This document shows positions 39,630-49,987 of a DNA stretch of 64,000 nt, piece after piece; position 1 is the stretch's first letter, and each line of letters starts with the position of its first letter. The position numbers and the translations under genes were made by a program. The notes below the pieces were generated by a model. The model was not told the origin of the DNA and did no database searches. It saw only the letters and a program-made list of their open reading frames with translations. The stretch comes from Vibrio sp. 10N (lineage in GTDB: Bacteria; Pseudomonadota; Gammaproteobacteria; Enterobacterales; Vibrionaceae), in contig NZ_BTPM01000001.1 of the NCBI RefSeq assembly GCF_036245475.1, forward strand, positions 2,666,001-2,730,000. Reading direction: 5' to 3'.

Positions 39630-40202
39630 ATGTTTCGATTCAAACAAAAACTAACACAAGCCAGTTTTATTCTTCTTCTCTCTTCATTGCTGACTGCGTG
39701 TGGATTTCAGTTACGTGGTGAATACTCAGTACCAGAAGGCATTACCGCTATCTCTGTCACCAGCTTTGACCAATACAGCAAAATCACTCGATTAGTCAAA
39801 GAGCAACTACGGTTAAGCCAAATCGAACTCGTCACGCCAAACAAAGATGTGCCGAACATACACATCACTAATGAAAAAATTACTGACCGAACTCTCTCTC
39901 TATATCAAAACACCCGTGCAGCAGAAAAAGAAGTGGTATATGAGGTCAACTATCGCGTGACGGTGCCGAACTTAGGCTCAAAAGACTTTACTGCGACTAT
40001 GACTCGCAGCTACCTAGACAACCCGCTTTCAGCACTGGCGAAGTCGGCAGAGCGTAAGCTAATCGAAGATGAAATGCGTGAATTTTCTGCGCAGCAAATG
40101 ATGCGTCAAATGGCACGACTTAAAACTGAAATTCAAGAGCATGAAGAAAAGCAAAAGCTTAAAGACTCTGAGACCAACACACCAGACAAGTCGCAGTCTT
40201 AA
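39630..40202 (+). CDS. lptE: LPS-assembly lipoprotein LptE
   Basis: LptE (190 residues) is the lipoprotein plug of the LptD outer membrane translocon that inserts lipopolysaccharide. The signal peptide ends with the lipobox LLTAC (Cys24), followed directly by the family hallmark GFQLRG. The rest is the mixed alpha/beta LptE domain, with a charged Gln/Glu/Lys-rich tail. It lies 13 bp upstream of holA. Confidence 0.94.
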   Translation: MFRFKQKLTQASFILLLSSLLTACGFQLRGEYSVPEGITAISVTSFDQYSKITRLVKEQLRLSQIELVTPNKDVPNIHITNEKITDRTLSLYQNTRAAEKEVVYEVNYRVTVPNLGSKDFTATMTRSYLDNPLSALAKSAERKLIEDEMREFSAQQMMRQMARLKTEIQEHEEKQKLKDSETNTPDKSQS

Positions 40203-40215
40203 CAGGTAGTCGATT

Positions 40216-41235
40216 GTGAGAATATTTGCTGACCGCCTGTCTGAGCATCTTGCTAAGCAATGGCACCACTGTTTCCTGCTATTTGGCAATGAGCCGCTAT
40301 TTGTGCAAGAAAGCCGCGATGCCATTATTCACCACGCTAAACAGCAAGGTTTTGAAGAGCATCACCGTTTTAGTGTCGATAACTCCCTTGATTGGAACGA
40401 GGTGTATGACTGCACCCAAGCACTAAGCTTATTCTCCTCAAAGCAAATTATTGAACTGACCATGCCAGAGGCTGGTGTCAATGCCAGTATTGCTAAGCAC
40501 TTAACGGAAATAGCACCCACACTTCATGACGACATTGTTATCGTCATCACCGGCACCAAACTAACCCGAGCTCAAGAATCTGCAAAATGGTTTAAAGCGC
40601 TAAATGGCTGCTTAGTCAGTTGTAACACACCCGATATCAAGCAATTGCCGCAATGGGTAATGAGGCGTTGCAGAGCCAATCAGCTCTCGCCTGACGGTGA
40701 AGCGATCCAATTGCTATGCCAATGGCATGAAGGTAACCTGTTTGCGCTTTCCCAAAGCCTAGAAAAGCTCGGACTCCTATACCCAGACGGTCAATTGACA
40801 CTTGTGCGCGTGCAAGAATCACTCAGCAGACACAACCACTTTACCGTGTTTCACTGGGTCGATGCGCTATTGGAAGGCAAACCCAAACGCGCTCATCGCG
40901 TGCTTACTCAGCTCGAAGCTGAGGGCGTGGAAGCGACGATTTTGCTGCGCACCATTCAAAAAGAACTGATTCAGCTTGGTAAAATGCAAGCGATGTTACA
41001 GCAGTCATCGCTTAGCCACGTCTTTGATCAGTTCCGAATCTGGCAAAATAAGAAGCCACTTTACAGTGCTGCACTAAACCGTCTATCACCACAAAGACTG
41101 CGTCAGAGTATTCAACTACTTAGCGCGATTGAAGTGCAAGTGAAAACACAATATGAGCAAAGTCCATGGCCATACTTACAGCAGCTTACGTTCAACCTAA
41201 GCAGCGCTGACAACGGCCTGTCTTTGCAACCTTAA
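40216..41235 (+). CDS. holA: DNA polymerase III delta subunit
   Basis: The 339-residue delta subunit is the clamp-loader wrench that opens the beta clamp. The N-terminal region shows the typical QWHHCFLLFGNEPLFVQESRDAI and a poorly conserved AAA+ fold; the C-terminal collar domain has FTVFHWVDALLEGKPKRAHRVL. The start is GTG at 40216 (MRIFADRLSEHL), 13 bp after lptE. Low-efficiency GTG use suits a subunit needed in small amounts. Confidence 0.95.
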   Translation: MRIFADRLSEHLAKQWHHCFLLFGNEPLFVQESRDAIIHHAKQQGFEEHHRFSVDNSLDWNEVYDCTQALSLFSSKQIIELTMPEAGVNASIAKHLTEIAPTLHDDIVIVITGTKLTRAQESAKWFKALNGCLVSCNTPDIKQLPQWVMRRCRANQLSPDGEAIQLLCQWHEGNLFALSQSLEKLGLLYPDGQLTLVRVQESLSRHNHFTVFHWVDALLEGKPKRAHRVLTQLEAEGVEATILLRTIQKELIQLGKMQAMLQQSSLSHVFDQFRIWQNKKPLYSAALNRLSPQRLRQSIQLLSAIEVQVKTQYEQSPWPYLQQLTFNLSSADNGLSLQP

Positions 41236-41306
41236 AATCGTGATATAATTATCGATCGATTGAGTAGCGATACTCTCCTAACCATATACATACTGAGGAA
41301 TCTCTT

Positions 41307-41624
41307 TTGCAACGCGAAGAATTGAAACTTTTTCTAGCCGATAAAGCGGACGATATGAAAGCCCAAGACATTGTCACTATCGATGTTGAAGGTAAGTCCA
41401 GCGTCACAGACTTCATGATCGTCTGTACCGGCACTTCTAGAAGACACGTTATTTCAATTGCGGACCATGTTGCTGCGGAAGTCAAAAAAGCAGGCCTTGA
41501 ACCACTCGGTATCGACGGTGATACTGAAGGCGAATGGGTCGTGCTCGATATGGGCTCCACTATGCTGCACGTGATGCAAGAAGAGCACCGCGAGCTGTAC
41601 CAACTAGAAAAGCTTTGGAGCTAG
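41307..41624 (+). CDS. rsfS: Ribosomal silencing factor RsfS
   Basis: RsfS (105 residues) binds uL14 on the 50S subunit and blocks subunit joining in stationary phase. Family motifs are [28 protein letters not shown] and [31 protein letters not shown]. The start is a TTG at 41307 with GAGG upstream. It is separated from rlmH by only four bases, a pairing conserved across bacteria. Confidence 0.95.
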   Translation: MQREELKLFLADKADDMKAQDIVTIDVEGKSSVTDFMIVCTGTSRRHVISIADHVAAEVKKAGLEPLGIDGDTEGEWVVLDMGSTMLHVMQEEHRELYQLEKLWS

Positions 41625-41628
41625 TCGT

Positions 41629-42099
41629 TTGAAACTTCAACTGATCGCCGTTGGTACTAAGATGCCAAAATGGGTAGAAGAAGGCTTTCAAGAGTATCGC
41701 CGCCGTTTCCCTCACGACATGCCACTCGAGCTCATTGAAATTCCAGCCGGTAAGCGTGGCAAAAACGCTGACATTGCGCGTATTTTACAAAAAGAAGGCG
41801 ACGCTATGCTGGCGGCGGTCCCTAAGGGTAACCGCATTGTGACGCTCGATATTCCAGGTAAAAAATGGGATACGCCTCAGCTTGCTGAGCAGCTTGAAAG
41901 CTGGAAGCTGGATGGTCGTGATGTTTCCATTCTGATTGGTGGCCCTGAAGGGTTAGCACCAGCTTGTAAAGCCGCAGCAGATCAAAGCTGGTCTTTGTCT
42001 GCATTAACGCTTCCTCACCCGCTGGTACGCATTGTCATGGCGGAGAGCCTATACCGAGCATGGTCAATTACCGCTAATCATCCGTATCACAGAGAGTAA
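41629..42099 (+). CDS. rlmH: 23S rRNA pseudouridine(1915) N3-methyltransferase RlmH
   Basis: The 156-residue SPOUT enzyme methylates pseudouridine 1915 in helix 69 of 23S rRNA. The knot region is visible in [30 protein letters not shown] and [22 protein letters not shown]. The start is TTG at 41629 with GGAG eight bases upstream; length equals E. coli RlmH (155). It leads directly into mrdA. Confidence 0.96.
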   Translation: MKLQLIAVGTKMPKWVEEGFQEYRRRFPHDMPLELIEIPAGKRGKNADIARILQKEGDAMLAAVPKGNRIVTLDIPGKKWDTPQLAEQLESWKLDGRDVSILIGGPEGLAPACKAAADQSWSLSALTLPHPLVRIVMAESLYRAWSITANHPYHRE

Positions 42100-42110
42100 T
42101 TTAGCTAGCG

Positions 42111-43997
42111 ATGAAACGTAAACGCAGCCAGATACGGGACCATCAGGCCGAAGCGCGACTGTTTAAAAGTCGCGCTATTGTGGCGTTTGTTGGTATCGTT
42201 GTAATGATGTTGGTGCTCGTCGCTAACCTCTACAACATCCAAATCAACCAGTATCAAGACTATAAGACCCGCTCGAACGACAACCGCATCAAAGTGGTAC
42301 CGATCGCGCCAAACCGCGGGCTAATCTACGACCGCAACGGCATTTTGCTTGCGGAGAACCGCCCTGTCTTCAACCTAGAGATCACTCCAGAAAAAGTCAA
42401 AGACATGGATGCGACTATCCAAGCGTTGAGAGAGTACCTTGATATATCACCTGAGCGTGAAGAAGCCTTTAATCGCGACCGTAAACGTACCCGCCGCTTC
42501 AAATCGATCCCACTTCTGACTCAGCTTACCGAAGATCAAGTGGCGATATTCTCAGTCCATCAACATAAGTTTCCCGGTGTTGAAATCGCCGCCAACTTAA
42601 AACGCTTCTATCCTTATGGTGATGTGTTAACGCACGTGATCGGCTACGTGTCCCGCATTAACGACCGCGACATGCGTCGCCTGATCCGCGAAGAAAAAGA
42701 GTCAAATTATCAAGCCACTCGCGATATTGGTAAGCTTGGTATCGAGCGCTACTACGAAGATATTTTGCATGGTACCGCAGGCTATCAGGAAGTTGAGGTG
42801 AACAGCCGTGGCCGTGTACTAAGGACACTAAAGTTCGTCCCACCTATTCCGGGCAAAGACATTGTACTCAACCTAGATATTACGCTGCAGCTCAAAGTCC
42901 ACAAACTACTCGATGGTCGACGTGGCTCGGCGATCATTCTCGACCCAAGTGACAACGGCGTACTGGCCATGGTGTCGAGCCCAAGTTACGACCCAAATGC
43001 GTTTGTAAACGGCATCTCAGGCAAAGGCTATCGCGCCCTACTTGAGGATAAGAACCGACCTCTGGTAAACCGCGCGACTCTGGGTATCTATCCACCAGCG
43101 TCAACGGTAAAACCGTTCATCGCAGTTGGAGCACTGCAAGAAGGCGTGATCACGACCAAAACCACACGTAACGATCCAGGGTACTGGCGTATCCCTAATT
43201 CCAAAACGCGTCCATTCCGCGATTGGCTACGTTGGGGACATGGTAAGGTGGACATCCTCAAGGCAATTGAAGAATCTGTCGATACCTTCTTTTACCAAAT
43301 CGCCTATGACATGGGCATTGACCGCCTATCTAAGTGGATGATGATGTTTGGCTTTGGTGATTACACTGGCATTGATATCTATGAAGAGAGCAAAGCCAAC
43401 ATGCCAACACGTGAGTGGAAGATGGCGAGACACAGAACGCCTTGGTATCAAGGTGATACTATCCCGGTTGGTATCGGTCAAGGTTACTGGACAGCAACGC
43501 CAATGCAGATAGCCAAAGCGACGTCAGTTCTTGTTAATCGCGGTGAGGTACTCTCCCCACACCTGTTGCGTGCAACCATAGATAATGGCGATAGCTTTGA
43601 CCATCAAACCTTAAGCGAAGTCGACTCACGACCGCCAATTACCGGTGTGCAAGAGCGATACTGGGACATTGCGCTAGAAGGGATGCGCCGAGTGAATCAC
43701 GGCGTCAAGGGTACTGCTCGACGCTCTTTCACCAATATGCCTTTTCAAAGTGGTGGTAAATCGGGTACTGCGCAAGTGTTTAGCTTGGCAGAAGACGAAG
43801 AGTATAATGCCGAAGAGGTTGCTGAACACCTGAAAGACCATGCATTATTTACTGGCTTCGCCCCGTTTGATGATCCTAAGGTCGTGGTCACCGTCGTTAT
43901 TGAGAACGCAGGTGGCGGTTCTACCAATGGTGCGCCAGTCGCTCGACAACTGTTCGACTTGGCACTGGCCGAAAATGCAGAGAGTGAAGAAGAATGA
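42111..43997 (+). CDS. mrdA: Penicillin-binding protein 2 (peptidoglycan transpeptidase)
   Basis: PBP2 (628 residues) crosslinks peptidoglycan in the elongasome. A cytoplasmic basic N-terminus precedes one membrane anchor ([20 protein letters not shown]), the pedestal domain ([19 protein letters not shown]), and the transpeptidase with the active-site Ser in PPASTVKPF, the second motif SVD (ESVDTFFYQ) and KSGTAQVF. These variants of SxxK, SxN and KTG are usual in PBP2. It overlaps rodA by four bases, consistent with translational coupling. Confidence 0.96.
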   Translation: MKRKRSQIRDHQAEARLFKSRAIVAFVGIVVMMLVLVANLYNIQINQYQDYKTRSNDNRIKVVPIAPNRGLIYDRNGILLAENRPVFNLEITPEKVKDMDATIQALREYLDISPEREEAFNRDRKRTRRFKSIPLLTQLTEDQVAIFSVHQHKFPGVEIAANLKRFYPYGDVLTHVIGYVSRINDRDMRRLIREEKESNYQATRDIGKLGIERYYEDILHGTAGYQEVEVNSRGRVLRTLKFVPPIPGKDIVLNLDITLQLKVHKLLDGRRGSAIILDPSDNGVLAMVSSPSYDPNAFVNGISGKGYRALLEDKNRPLVNRATLGIYPPASTVKPFIAVGALQEGVITTKTTRNDPGYWRIPNSKTRPFRDWLRWGHGKVDILKAIEESVDTFFYQIAYDMGIDRLSKWMMMFGFGDYTGIDIYEESKANMPTREWKMARHRTPWYQGDTIPVGIGQGYWTATPMQIAKATSVLVNRGEVLSPHLLRATIDNGDSFDHQTLSEVDSRPPITGVQERYWDIALEGMRRVNHGVKGTARRSFTNMPFQSGGKSGTAQVFSLAEDEEYNAEEVAEHLKDHALFTGFAPFDDPKVVVTVVIENAGGGSTNGAPVARQLFDLALAENAESEEE

Positions 43998-45115
43998 GAT
44001 TTGATCCTTCCACCGGTCAAAGCCGAGTGATGTTCGAACGCTTCCACATCGATTTGCCTTTGGTGCTCGGAATCCTAGCGCTTATGGGATTTGGTCTTGT
44101 GGTGATGTACAGCGCCAGTGGCCAAAGTTTGACGATGATGGACCGACAGGCGATGCGTATGGTGCTGGCTTTGGTTGTGATGGTTGTCTTGGCTCAACTG
44201 TCACCCAGAACTTATGAGACGTTAGCGCCGTTGATGTTCTTTGCCGGAGTTATGTTGCTATTTGGGGTGCTGTTTTTCGGTGAGGCCTCCAAAGGGGCGC
44301 AGCGTTGGCTAAACCTCGGTTTTGTACGTTTCCAACCGTCCGAACTGCTCAAGTTGGCCGTGCCACTCATGGTGGCGCGTTATATCGGGAAACGCTCACT
44401 GCCAATCACCTTCCAAACGCTGGTCATATCACTGGTCATGGTGTTCGTACCCACCATTTTGATCGCTAAGCAGCCCGATCTCGGTACCTCTATTTTGATT
44501 GCGGCCTCGGGGATATTCGTTATCTTCTTAGCCGGTATTAGCTGGAAGATTATCTTTGGTGCTGTGATCGCGTTAAGTGCCTTTGTCCCCGTACTTTGGT
44601 TCTTTTTAATGCGCGAGTATCAGAAAGTGCGCGTACGTACCTTGTTTGACCCGGAGTCGGATCCATTGGGCGCGGGTTATCACATCATTCAAAGTAAAAT
44701 TGCTATCGGCTCTGGTGGTATTGCTGGCAAAGGTTGGATGCAGGGTACTCAGTCACAACTCGAGTTTTTGCCCGAGCGCCACACCGATTTCATCTTTGCC
44801 GTTATTGCTGAAGAATGGGGAATGATCGGCATTCTGTTGCTACTCGCTCTCTACCTATTCATTATCGGTCGAGGCCTGTATCTCGCCAGTTCAGCTCAAA
44901 CTGCATTCGGCCGAATGATGGCCGGCAGCATCGTTCTTAGCTTCTTCGTTTATGTTTTTGTAAATATTGGTATGGTGAGCGGTATATTACCGGTAGTTGG
45001 TGTACCATTGCCGCTTGTCAGCTACGGTGGCACCTCAATGGTGACCCTGATGGCTGGATTTGGCATTCTTATGTCAATTCATACACACAGAAAAGCATTC
45101 TCAAAGGCAACCTAA
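43994..45115 (+). CDS. rodA: Rod-shape SEDS glycosyltransferase RodA
   Basis: RodA (373 residues) polymerises glycan strands from lipid II together with PBP2. It is highly hydrophobic with about ten membrane segments. SEDS motifs include [32 protein letters not shown], and the C-terminal [21 protein letters not shown]. Its ATG overlaps the end of mrdA (ATGA) and its stop shares one base with the rlpA start. Confidence 0.96.
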   Translation: MRFDPSTGQSRVMFERFHIDLPLVLGILALMGFGLVVMYSASGQSLTMMDRQAMRMVLALVVMVVLAQLSPRTYETLAPLMFFAGVMLLFGVLFFGEASKGAQRWLNLGFVRFQPSELLKLAVPLMVARYIGKRSLPITFQTLVISLVMVFVPTILIAKQPDLGTSILIAASGIFVIFLAGISWKIIFGAVIALSAFVPVLWFFLMREYQKVRVRTLFDPESDPLGAGYHIIQSKIAIGSGGIAGKGWMQGTQSQLEFLPERHTDFIFAVIAEEWGMIGILLLLALYLFIIGRGLYLASSAQTAFGRMMAGSIVLSFFVYVFVNIGMVSGILPVVGVPLPLVSYGGTSMVTLMAGFGILMSIHTHRKAFSKAT

Positions 45116-45915
45116 TGAACAGATGGAATGACACAAGGCGCCAGCGCCTTTCTTGGCTAGGTTTGGCCTCTGGGCTTATCGTCCTTGCAGGGTGTTCATC
45201 ATCAGACAGTCGATATGATCTCAAAGACGATGTTGCGCCAACTGCGCCGATTTCCGTCGACCATGTTGAAGGGGCTGTACCGAAATACGAACCGTATAGC
45301 TTAGGTGGCAATAAAAACTATCGGCTGCGCGGTAAAAGCTACACAGTGATTAAAGACCCAGCAGGCTTTAAAGAACGTGGCGAAGCTTCTTGGTATGGTA
45401 AGAAGTTCCATGGGCACCTAACGTCGAACGGCGAAGTCTACGACATGTACTCCATGTCAGCCGCGCACAAAACGCTGCCATTGCCAAGTTATGTCAAGGT
45501 CACTAACCTCGATAACGGCAAAGAAACCATCGTTCGTGTTAACGACCGTGGTCCATTCCATGACGGGCGCATTATCGATCTCAGCTATGCTGCAGCGAAT
45601 AAACTGGATGTCATCAAGACAGGAACAGCGAATGTTGAGATTGAAGTGATTATCGTCGAAAAACCGTCCAGTCAACATGAGTTGGACAAGCACCCTGAGT
45701 ACACTATTCAAGTTGCAGCTTCACCTCATAAGGAACGCATTGATGAATTATCCAAACAGCTAGGTGAAAAACTGTCTGTGGATACATTCTTAACCCCGGT
45801 CAAAAGCAACTATCGTCTGATGCTTGGGCCGTTTAAAGACTACAAGCAAACCCAGGACGTACTGGAGCAGGTGCAAAAGATTGGCTACCCCTCAGCTTTT
45901 GTCAAAAAACTGTAA
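45115..45915 (+). CDS. rlpA: Septal ring lytic transglycosylase RlpA
   Basis: RlpA (266 residues) is an outer membrane lipoprotein that cleaves stem-peptide-free glycan at division sites. The lipobox LAGC gives Cys27. The double-psi beta-barrel domain is GEASWYGKKFHGHLTSNGE to VRVNDRGPFHDGRIIDLSY with the conserved catalytic-type Asp, and the C-terminal SPOR domain (YTIQVAASPHKERIDEL) binds denuded glycan. It shares the TAATG junction with rodA. Confidence 0.95.
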   Translation: MNRWNDTRRQRLSWLGLASGLIVLAGCSSSDSRYDLKDDVAPTAPISVDHVEGAVPKYEPYSLGGNKNYRLRGKSYTVIKDPAGFKERGEASWYGKKFHGHLTSNGEVYDMYSMSAAHKTLPLPSYVKVTNLDNGKETIVRVNDRGPFHDGRIIDLSYAAANKLDVIKTGTANVEIEVIIVEKPSSQHELDKHPEYTIQVAASPHKERIDELSKQLGEKLSVDTFLTPVKSNYRLMLGPFKDYKQTQDVLEQVQKIGYPSAFVKKL

Positions 45916-46014
45916 ACATCATTGACATAAATAACTGTTGTTACTTAGTGTAAGCTATCTAGTTTGCAGTCAACATTCTGTTACTATACGAACTATTACT
46001 CAAACGCATTCGAA

Positions 46015-47193
46015 ATGAATAAGAATAAATCTTCTATGAAATTTGTAACCACTATTGCTCTTTCCGCAACTTTGGCAGCAACTTCTGCCGCTGCGGCACC
46101 TGTTGTCATGCCTGATGCACCTCAAATCGCAGCCAAAGGCTTCGTTTTGATGGACTACAACTCTGGTAAGGTTCTAGCTGAGAAAGAGATGAACACTCAG
46201 CTTCACCCAGCGAGTCTGACAAAAATGATGACCAGCTATGTTATCGGCCAAGAGCTAAAGCGCGGTAACATCTCACCACAAGACGAAGTGACCATCAGTA
46301 AGAATGCTTGGGCAAAAAACTTCCCTGATTCATCAAAGATGTTCATTGAAGTGGGCACTAAGGTCACCGTTGATGAGCTAAATAAAGGTATCATCATTCA
46401 ATCGGGTAATGATGCTTGTGTCGCGATGGCTGAGCACATTGCCGGTTCAGAAGATGCATTCGTTGACCTTATGAATGCATGGGCAAAGTCTATCGGTATG
46501 ACCAACTCGCACTTCGCTAACGTGCACGGTCTGGATAACCCAAATCTATACTCTACACCATACGACATGGCTCTTCTGGGTCGCGCGCTTATCAAAGACG
46601 TGCCAGATGAATACCGTATCTACTCTGAGAAGAAATTCACCTACAACGGCATCACCCAATACAACCGTAACGGGCTACTTTGGGACAAGAGCATGAACGT
46701 TGATGGCATCAAAACGGGTCACACAAGCAAAGCAGGCTACAGCCTAGTGAGCTCGGCGACTGAAGGTAAGATGCGCCTCGTTGCGGTTGTTATGGGTACT
46801 AAAAACGCTAACGCTCGTAAATCAGAAAGCAAAAAGCTACTCAGCTACGGCTTCCGATTCTTCGAAACGGTTAACCCACACAAAGCAGACGAGACCTTCG
46901 TTGAAGAAAAAGTCTGGATGGGTGACAAAGACGCAGTGGCACTGGGTGTTGATCAAGACACATATGTAACACTACCTCGCGGCCAAGCTAAGAACCTAAA
47001 AGCAAGCTTCGTACTTGAAAAGCAGCTAGAAGCACCAATATCTAAAGGCGATGTTGTTGGTAAGCTATACTATCAACTAGAAGGCGAAGACGTAGCTGAA
47101 TACCCGCTGCTTGCTCTTGAAGATGTTCAAGAAGGTAGCCTGTTCAGCCGCTTGTGGGATTACATCGTATTACTTTTCAAGAGCTTTTTCTAA
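46015..47193 (+). CDS. dacA: D-alanyl-D-alanine carboxypeptidase (PBP5/6 type)
   Basis: The enzyme (about 392 residues) trims the terminal D-Ala from peptidoglycan pentapeptides. Motifs are SLTK (Ser67), SGN (near 130) and KTG (near 233). A signal peptide ends in SAAAA, and the C-terminus SLFSRLWDYIVLLFKSFF is an amphipathic membrane anchor. The start is uncertain: ATG 46015 (MNKNKSSMKF) and ATG 46036 both precede the signal region and neither has a strong ribosome site; the longer frame from 45964 is unlikely. Confidence 0.94.
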   Translation: MNKNKSSMKFVTTIALSATLAATSAAAAPVVMPDAPQIAAKGFVLMDYNSGKVLAEKEMNTQLHPASLTKMMTSYVIGQELKRGNISPQDEVTISKNAWAKNFPDSSKMFIEVGTKVTVDELNKGIIIQSGNDACVAMAEHIAGSEDAFVDLMNAWAKSIGMTNSHFANVHGLDNPNLYSTPYDMALLGRALIKDVPDEYRIYSEKKFTYNGITQYNRNGLLWDKSMNVDGIKTGHTSKAGYSLVSSATEGKMRLVAVVMGTKNANARKSESKKLLSYGFRFFETVNPHKADETFVEEKVWMGDKDAVALGVDQDTYVTLPRGQAKNLKASFVLEKQLEAPISKGDVVGKLYYQLEGEDVAEYPLLALEDVQEGSLFSRLWDYIVLLFKSFF

Positions 47194-47230
47194 GCCCTAG
47201 CGTTTAACGCCAAAGTAATCGAGTCATCGT

Positions 47231-47258
47231 AAAGCCGCTTCAAGCGGCTTTACTTTTT
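47231..47258 (+). terminator. Rho-independent terminator of dacA
   Basis: AAAGCCGC / GCGGCTTT is followed by ACTTTTT, 38 bases after the dacA stop. Confidence 0.82.
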
Positions 47259-47336
47259 CATTGGCTTGAGATCGTCCACGTAAGGCATTACTATTCACAC
47301 CGTTATAAAGAATTGGTATTTTTTGGAGTCCCTATT

Positions 47337-47615
47337 ATGTTGACCATCAACTCTGATGCAAAACTCAAAGACCTACTAGAGTTCCCTTGCTCGTTTACCT
47401 TCAAAGTGATGGGTTACGCTAAACCAGAACTTCCTGAGAAAGTGCTGGAAGTGATCCAGCGCCACGCACCAGGGGACTACAGTCCAACCATTAAGCCAAG
47501 TGCAAAAGGTAACTACCATGCTGTATCTATCAACATTACAGCGACCTCAATCGAGCAAGTAGAAACCCTTTACAAAGAACTTGGCGACATCGACATTGTT
47601 CGCATGGTTCTATAA
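47337..47615 (+). CDS. DUF493 (YbeD-like) protein
   Basis: This 92-residue cytoplasmic protein matches the DUF493/YbeD family, an ACT-like ferredoxin fold with no firm function. Recognisable parts are [28 protein letters not shown] and [36 protein letters not shown] 47337 has GGAG nine bases upstream; the frame extends eight codons further without support. As in E. coli it sits between dacA and lipB. Confidence 0.9.
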   Translation: MLTINSDAKLKDLLEFPCSFTFKVMGYAKPELPEKVLEVIQRHAPGDYSPTIKPSAKGNYHAVSINITATSIEQVETLYKELGDIDIVRMVL

Positions 47616-47641
47616 AAATTTGAAACTTTAAAATTTTTTTG

Positions 47642-47668
47642 AAAGCAGCTTTGGCTGCTTTCTTTTTA
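47642..47668 (+). terminator. Rho-independent terminator of the DUF493 gene
   Basis: GAAAGCAGC / GCTGCTTTC with a TTTG loop is followed by TTTTTA. Confidence 0.85.
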
Positions 47669-47790
47669 TTTATCAGTTAGATATAAGTTTCATATCACGC
47701 AATAGTTAAGAATTCGTTATTTATTGGTAGTTCAAAACCATCAACATGTTTATAATGCGAATACTTTATTAAGTGGCAGCGAGGTGACTG

Positions 47791-48432
47791 GTGGAAAATC
47801 AGCTAGTTGTAAGAAAGCTTGGACGAAAAGACTATGAACCAGTCTGGAAAGCCATGCATGATTTCACTGACAATCGAACCCAAGACACACGAGACGAAGT
47901 GTGGTTAGTGGAACACAACCCAGTCTTTACCCAGGGACAGGCTGGTAAAGAAGAGCACCTACTTAACACAGGTGACATCCCAGTCGTCCAAAGTGACCGA
48001 GGTGGTCAAGTGACCTATCATGGTCCGGGTCAGCTTGTCGCTTACTTTCTCATCAATTTGCGTCGTAAAAAGCTCGGCGTTCGCGAGCTGGTTACACACA
48101 TCGAAAACCTCGTTATCAAGACACTTAACGCGTATGATATTGAGTCAGCGGCACGACCGGATGCCCCTGGAGTGTATGTCGATGGCAAAAAAGTCTGCTC
48201 CCTTGGTCTGCGTATCCGCAAAGGGTGCTCATTCCACGGACTGGCGCTAAATATTAATATGGATCTCTCCCCTTTCCTTCGTATCAACCCTTGTGGCTAT
48301 GCAGGAATGGAAATGGTTCAAGTGAGCCAACTGGGCGGTCCCAAAGAGGTCTCGACTGTCGAAGACCAAATGATCAAAGCACTATTAGAAATACTTGATT
48401 ACGAGCAAGTAGAATTCAGCGAAGAAGCATAA
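47791..48432 (+). CDS. lipB: Octanoyltransferase LipB
   Basis: LipB (213 residues) transfers octanoate from acyl carrier protein to lipoyl domains. The family motif [16 protein letters not shown] is present, with the catalytic Lys in [13 protein letters not shown] and the catalytic Cys in [13 protein letters not shown]. The start is GTG at 47791 with GAGG upstream. lipA follows after four bases, so octanoylation and sulfur insertion are encoded together. Confidence 0.96.
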   Translation: MENQLVVRKLGRKDYEPVWKAMHDFTDNRTQDTRDEVWLVEHNPVFTQGQAGKEEHLLNTGDIPVVQSDRGGQVTYHGPGQLVAYFLINLRRKKLGVRELVTHIENLVIKTLNAYDIESAARPDAPGVYVDGKKVCSLGLRIRKGCSFHGLALNINMDLSPFLRINPCGYAGMEMVQVSQLGGPKEVSTVEDQMIKALLEILDYEQVEFSEEA

Positions 48433-48436
48433 GACG

Positions 48437-49402
48437 ATGAGCAAACCTATCCAAATGGAAAAAGGCGTCAAGTACCGTGACGCTGACAAGATGGCACTGA
48501 TTCCCGTAAAGAACATGCCTACCGAGCAAAAACAGATCCTTCGTAAACCAGAATGGATGAAGATTAAGCTGCCAGCAGACAGCCAGCGTATTCAAGACAT
48601 TAAGTCTGCTATGCGCAAAAACGATCTTCACTCGGTCTGTGAAGAAGCCTCATGCCCTAACCTAGCTGAGTGTTTTAATCACGGTACTGCCACCTTTATG
48701 ATCCTTGGTGCTATCTGTACTCGTCGTTGCCCTTTCTGCGACGTAGCTCATGGCCGTCCTAATGCACCTGAAGCAGGCGAACCGCAAAAGCTTGCTCAAA
48801 CCATCAAAGATATGAAGCTTAAGTATGTTGTGGTGACTTCTGTTGACCGTGACGACTTGCGTGATGGTGGTGCTCAACATTTTGCTGACTGTAATCGTGA
48901 AATCCGCGCACTTAACCCAGAGATCCGCATCGAGACCTTGGTACCTGATTTCCGTGGCCGTATGGATGTAGCGCTTGAAGCACTGAAAGATAACCCGCCA
49001 GACGTGTTTAACCACAACCTAGAGACAGCGCCTCGCTTATATCGTAAAGCGCGTCCAGGTGCGAACTATAAGTGGTCGCTGCAACTTCTTCAGAAGTTTA
49101 AAGAGATGCACCCTGACGTACCGACTAAGTCTGGCTTGATGATGGGCCTTGGTGAAACCAAAGAAGAGATTGTTGAAGTACTTAAAGATCTTCGTGCTCA
49201 CGGCGTCACCATGCTTACACTTGGTCAATACCTAGCGCCTAGTCGTCACCACTTGCCAGTAGAACGTTACGTGCCGCCATCAGAGTTTGATGAGCTAAAA
49301 GAGATCGCCCTTGAGCTTGGCTTTACCCATGCAGCCTGCGGTCCATTTGTTCGCTCGTCTTACCATGCAGACCTACAAGCCAAAGGCGAAGAAGTGAAAT
49401 AG
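48437..49402 (+). CDS. lipA: Lipoyl synthase LipA
   Basis: The 321-residue radical SAM enzyme inserts two sulfurs into the octanoyl chain. The auxiliary cluster Cys motif is [12 protein letters not shown] and the radical SAM motif is [15 protein letters not shown]-terminal SSYHAD provides the Ser ligand of the auxiliary cluster. Length equals E. coli LipA (321). A terminator follows. Confidence 0.97.
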   Translation: MSKPIQMEKGVKYRDADKMALIPVKNMPTEQKQILRKPEWMKIKLPADSQRIQDIKSAMRKNDLHSVCEEASCPNLAECFNHGTATFMILGAICTRRCPFCDVAHGRPNAPEAGEPQKLAQTIKDMKLKYVVVTSVDRDDLRDGGAQHFADCNREIRALNPEIRIETLVPDFRGRMDVALEALKDNPPDVFNHNLETAPRLYRKARPGANYKWSLQLLQKFKEMHPDVPTKSGLMMGLGETKEEIVEVLKDLRAHGVTMLTLGQYLAPSRHHLPVERYVPPSEFDELKEIALELGFTHAACGPFVRSSYHADLQAKGEEVK

Positions 49403-49442
49403 CATTACTTTTTGGAAGTAACATTGCCTTTTTCGAGACATA

Positions 49443-49481
49443 AAACACGGATTCGCTATTGAAGCAATTCGTGTTTTTTTT
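49443..49481 (+). terminator. Rho-independent terminator of lipBA
   Basis: ACACGGATT / AATTCGTGT, one mismatch pair, is followed by a long T run about 40 bases after lipA. Confidence 0.8.
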
Positions 49482-49574
49482 GAGAAAAATCTGCAACATG
49501 ACAATCTCATACTCGCATTTTTGCTATTTTTAGGTAGGCTTAAAGAAAAAGTTTCACCCAATCAAGGACGTAAC

Positions 49575-49904
49575 ATGAAGTTATTGAAAATTGGTTTGCC
49601 TATTCTCGCGTCAACTGTGATTGCAGGCTGTGCGCAGAACACTCAACAAGACAACTATTTAGAAGCGTCATTCGAGCTATGTAACACTGAAGTGAATCTA
49701 TACTCGGTTAGCGACGATGGTCGCGTTCGTATCGTTTGTAAGGACGGTGCTAAGTTCGCACTGAACAGCGAGAAGACATTAGATATCATGCGTGATATCA
49801 ACATTGACTACTGTAATGGCGAAGGCTTGGGTCAGTTTAGTGAGAGCCGCAAGTATTACTCATTCCGATGCAAGTCAGGCACCTTGCTTAATATCAATAA
49901 GTAA
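49575..49904 (+). CDS. Small putative lipoprotein, unknown function
   Basis: The 109-residue protein starts at ATG 49575 with AAGGA upstream. Its signal peptide ends in the lipobox VIAGC, so it should be lipid-anchored. The mature part is rich in Cys (ELCNTEV, RIVCKDG, DYCNGEG, SFRCKSG), probably forming two disulfides. I do not recognise a family. A bidirectional terminator separates it from glyA. Confidence 0.75.
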   Translation: MKLLKIGLPILASTVIAGCAQNTQQDNYLEASFELCNTEVNLYSVSDDGRVRIVCKDGAKFALNSEKTLDIMRDINIDYCNGEGLGQFSESRKYYSFRCKSGTLLNINK

Positions 49905-49935
49905 TACTCCCTGCGACCTAAAGTTTCAGGTACTA

Positions 49936-49965
49936 AAAAAGCGAGCCTTCAGCTCGCTTTTTTTC
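49936..49965. terminator. Bidirectional terminator between the lipoprotein gene and glyA
   Basis: AAAAAAGCGAGC / GCTCGCTTTTTTT serves both convergent genes. Confidence 0.9.
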
Positions 49966-49987
49966 TTTGCGTTAAAGCAATAGAGAA

